This document shows positions 62,034 through 64,000 of a stretch of DNA of 64,000 nucleotides, piece after piece. A program made the translations under genes and the position numbers. The DNA is from Comamonas sp. BIGb0124. GTDB lineage: Bacteria; Pseudomonadota; Gammaproteobacteria; Burkholderiales; Burkholderiaceae_C. A model generated the notes under the pieces. That model made no database searches. It was given only the letters and a program-made list of their open reading frames with translations, and had not been told where the DNA came from. Location: the NCBI RefSeq assembly GCF_003752175.1, contig NZ_RJVF01000008.1, positions 372,001 to 436,000 of the forward strand, written 5' to 3'. How positions within the stretch are numbered: position 1 is the stretch's first letter; each line of letters opens with the position of its first letter.

Positions 62034-63778
62034 CCACGGTGCATGAACTCTCCCCGCGCACACCCGTGCTGTCGCTGCAGGACGTCGTGATCGCTTACCA
62101 GGAAGCCCACCAGCCTGCACAGCGGGTGGTGCATGGCGTCAGCTTCGACGTCTGGCCGGGCGAAGTGGTGGCCCTGGTCGGCGAATCGGGCTCGGGCAAG
62201 ACCACCACCGCGCAGTCCGTCATCGGCCTGCTGGCCGAAAACGGCCGGCTCGAATCCGGCCGCATCCTGCTCAACGGCACCGACATCTCGCACTGGAACG
62301 ACCGCCGCCTCGACAGCATCCGGGGCTCGGTCGTGAGCCTGATCCCGCAGGATCCGACCACCTCGCTCAACCCGGTACAGACGGTGGGCGAACAGGTTGC
62401 CGAGATCCTGCGCATCCATGGCTGGGCCAAGGGCCGGCAGGCACGCCAGGCCATCGACAAACAGGTGGTCGAGCTGCTGGGCCATGTCGGCCTGACGCAA
62501 CCCGAACTGCGCGCCCGCCAGTATCCGCATGAACTCTCGGGCGGCATGAAGCAGCGTGTGCTGATCGCGATCGCAATCGCCCTCAAACCCGCCCTCATCA
62601 TTGCCGACGAGCCGACCAGCGCGCTGGATGTCACGGTGCAGAAGCGCATCCTCGACCTGATCGACGACCTGCGAAGGGAATCCGGCACGGCCGTGCTGCT
62701 GGTGACCCACGACCTGGGTGTGGCGGCCGACCGCGCCAACCGGCTGGTCGTGCTGCAAGGCGGACGCATCCAGGAGCAGGGGCCCACGCTCGACGTGCTG
62801 CGCCAGCCGGCCAGCGACTACACCCGCAAGCTGCTGGCCGATGCGCCCTCGCTTGCCCAAGGCCGGCAACGCGCGCCCGCTCAGGCCGATTCCGAGGCCA
62901 GCGTGCGCGACGAACTGCCCGTGGTGGTGGTCGAGAACCTGGTGCACACCTTCGACGTGCCCGGACGAAGCGTCGCCTTCCGTGCCGTCGACGGGGTGTC
63001 CTTCAGCGTCAGGCGCGGCACCACCCATGCCATCGTGGGCGAGTCGGGCTCGGGCAAGACCACCACCATCCGCGACGTGGTGGGTTTCCGCCGGCCGACA
63101 TCGGGCCGCATCCTGATCGAAGGGCTGGACTTCACCACCCTGCGCGGCGAAGCGCTGCGACAGGCCCGCCGCCGCATTCAGCTGGTCCACCAGAATCCGT
63201 TCTCGTCGCTCGACCCGCGCCAGACCATCTACGAGATCATCGAGGAGCCGCTGCTCAACTACGACCGCCTGCCGCGGCAGGAACGCCAGTACCGCGTGCA
63301 GGACATCCTGGCCCGCGTCGGCCTGCCGGCGGCCGTGCTGTCGCGACGTCCGCATGCGCTCTCGGGCGGACAGCGCCAACGGGTCGCCATCGCCCGGGCG
63401 CTTGTGCTGCAGCCCCACGTGGTGGTGCTCGACGAGGCCGTCTCGGCACTCGACGTCACCGTGCAGGCCCAGATCCTGGCGCTGCTCGACCGTCTGCAGC
63501 GCGAGCTCGGCCTGACCTATCTGTTCATCTCGCACGATCTCGCCGTCGTGCGGCAGATCGCCGACACCGTCTCGGTGCTGCAGAACGGCAGGCAGGTCGA
63601 TGGCGGCCGCGTGGAAGACGTGTTCGAGCGGCCCGGCTGCGACTACACGCGTGAACTGATCGATGCGATTCCCGGAAAAAAACACCAACAACTCACCCAG
63701 CCTTCAACACATGACACGACACACCCCTCTGCCCGGCACCGCGTACAAGCGCCTGGGCTTCTTCAGCAGGCTTCTTGA
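62030..63778 (+). CDS. Fused double ABC ATPase (DppD-DppF type)
   Basis: A 582-residue double ATPase. Domain one has GESGSGKTT at 51-59, LSGGMKQRVL and LIIADEPTSALD; domain two has GESGSGKTT at 337-345, [10 protein letters not shown] and VVVLDEAVSALD. The C-terminal 20 or so residues (after IPGKKHQQLTQPSTHD) extend beyond the usual end and overlap the next gene by 68 bp in another frame. It powers the third importer. Confidence 0.93.
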   Translation: MTTVHELSPRTPVLSLQDVVIAYQEAHQPAQRVVHGVSFDVWPGEVVALVGESGSGKTTTAQSVIGLLAENGRLESGRILLNGTDISHWNDRRLDSIRGSVVSLIPQDPTTSLNPVQTVGEQVAEILRIHGWAKGRQARQAIDKQVVELLGHVGLTQPELRARQYPHELSGGMKQRVLIAIAIALKPALIIADEPTSALDVTVQKRILDLIDDLRRESGTAVLLVTHDLGVAADRANRLVVLQGGRIQEQGPTLDVLRQPASDYTRKLLADAPSLAQGRQRAPAQADSEASVRDELPVVVVENLVHTFDVPGRSVAFRAVDGVSFSVRRGTTHAIVGESGSGKTTTIRDVVGFRRPTSGRILIEGLDFTTLRGEALRQARRRIQLVHQNPFSSLDPRQTIYEIIEEPLLNYDRLPRQERQYRVQDILARVGLPAAVLSRRPHALSGGQRQRVAIARALVLQPHVVVLDEAVSALDVTVQAQILALLDRLQRELGLTYLFISHDLAVVRQIADTVSVLQNGRQVDGGRVEDVFERPGCDYTRELIDAIPGKKHQQLTQPSTHDTTHPSARHRVQAPGLLQQAS

Positions 63779-64000
63779 CGAGACCTCGGCCGCCGAACGC
63801 TACCGGCTGGTCGCCGAGCAGATCCGCCACGCCGAAGCCCATGGCTTCGATTCGGCCTGGGTCGCCCAGCATCATTTCCACGAGCACGAGGGCGGCCTGC
63901 CGTCGCCCTTCGTGTTCCTGGCCCATGTGGCCGCCCAGACCCGCCGCATCCGGCTGGGCACGGGCATCGTCACGCTGCCGCTCGAAAACGCGGTGCGCGT
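63711..64000 (+). CDS. LLM-class flavin-dependent oxidoreductase, 3' end missing
   Basis: The first 96 codons of a luciferase-like enzyme, cut off by the window edge. The text KRLGFFSRLLDETSAAERYRLV, HGFDSAWVAQHHFHEHEGGL and AAQTRRIRLGTGIVTLPLENA is typical of the N-terminal half of these monooxygenases. The ATG at 63711 lies inside the end of the ATPase gene. As part of the third importer operon it would again link uptake to an FMNH2-dependent oxygenation. Confidence 0.85.
   Translation, partial: MTRHTPLPGTAYKRLGFFSRLLDETSAAERYRLVAEQIRHAEAHGFDSAWVAQHHFHEHEGGLPSPFVFLAHVAAQTRRIRLGTGIVTLPLENAVR

Noticed and set aside
1-64000. tRNA, rRNA, CRISPR arrays, insertion sequences, riboswitches
   Set aside because: I looked for regularly spaced repeats, transposase motifs and conserved RNA landmarks and saw none I could support by eye.

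Overview
The window is GC-rich chromosomal DNA from a proteobacterium, most likely a beta-proteobacterium of the order Burkholderiales. The gene families point that way (Bug/TctC-type binding proteins with TctA/TctB, AtzE/HpxXYZ-type amidohydrolases, SsuD/SfnB/NtaA-type sulfur monooxygenases, stacked Dpp-type importers), as does the dense, operon-rich layout. The species cannot be read from the sequence. No rRNA, tRNA, CRISPR array or insertion sequence was recognised.

Layout. (1) 1-5207, plus strand: the tail of an SsuABC/TauABC-type importer (binding protein, permease, ATPase), then an AtzG/HpxX-like small subunit, an AtzE/HpxY-like amidohydrolase, an AtzH/HpxZ-like protein and a GntR/FCD regulator. 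This looks like uptake and hydrolysis of a ureide-like nitrogen compound. (2) 5226-14158, minus strand: an overlapping operon glgX-treZ-malQ-treY for debranching alpha-glucan and converting it to trehalose. (3) 14734-15705: a Tat-exported, lipoprotein-like ferritin-fold protein. (4) 15902-18060: a small, partly AT-rich island holding the first part of a two-partner-secretion (ShlB/FhaC-like) protein, two apparent C-terminal toxin remnants and two immunity-like genes. It resembles an orphan contact-dependent-inhibition module. (5) 18498-25296: a multi-rhodanese protein, a LysR regulator, a complete tripartite tricarboxylate transporter (TctB, TctA, TctC) and an atypical SDR.

(6) 26152-31828: five plus-strand genes, two pairs of them joined by ATGA overlaps. 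They encode a haem-oxygenase-like probable di-iron oxidase, an FMO-like flavoprotein, a CYP199-like cytochrome P450, a CPA2-type antiporter and an SDR. I do not recognise this set as a described pathway, and it is the best candidate for a new biochemical system here. (7) 31860-34312: an aldo/keto reductase and a divergent HxlR regulator/SDR pair with a clear operator-like inverted repeat.

(8) 34423-64000: three Dpp-type ABC importers (two permeases plus one fused double ATPase each), six family-5 binding proteins, five oxidoreductases that resemble sulfur-scavenging enzymes (SfnB/DszC-like, SsuD-like, NtaA/SnaA/DszA-like, a nitroreductase, a partial LLM monooxygenase), an aldo/keto reductase and an amidase. 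Together with the rhodanese/LysR block and a promoter-like element shared between regions 5 and 8, this suggests a large organosulfur scavenging region: import, then FMNH2-dependent desulfonation or C-S cleavage. Oddities include an in-frame TAA at codon 4 of one permease and a 164-bp, nearly identical duplicated stretch in two adjacent binding-protein genes.
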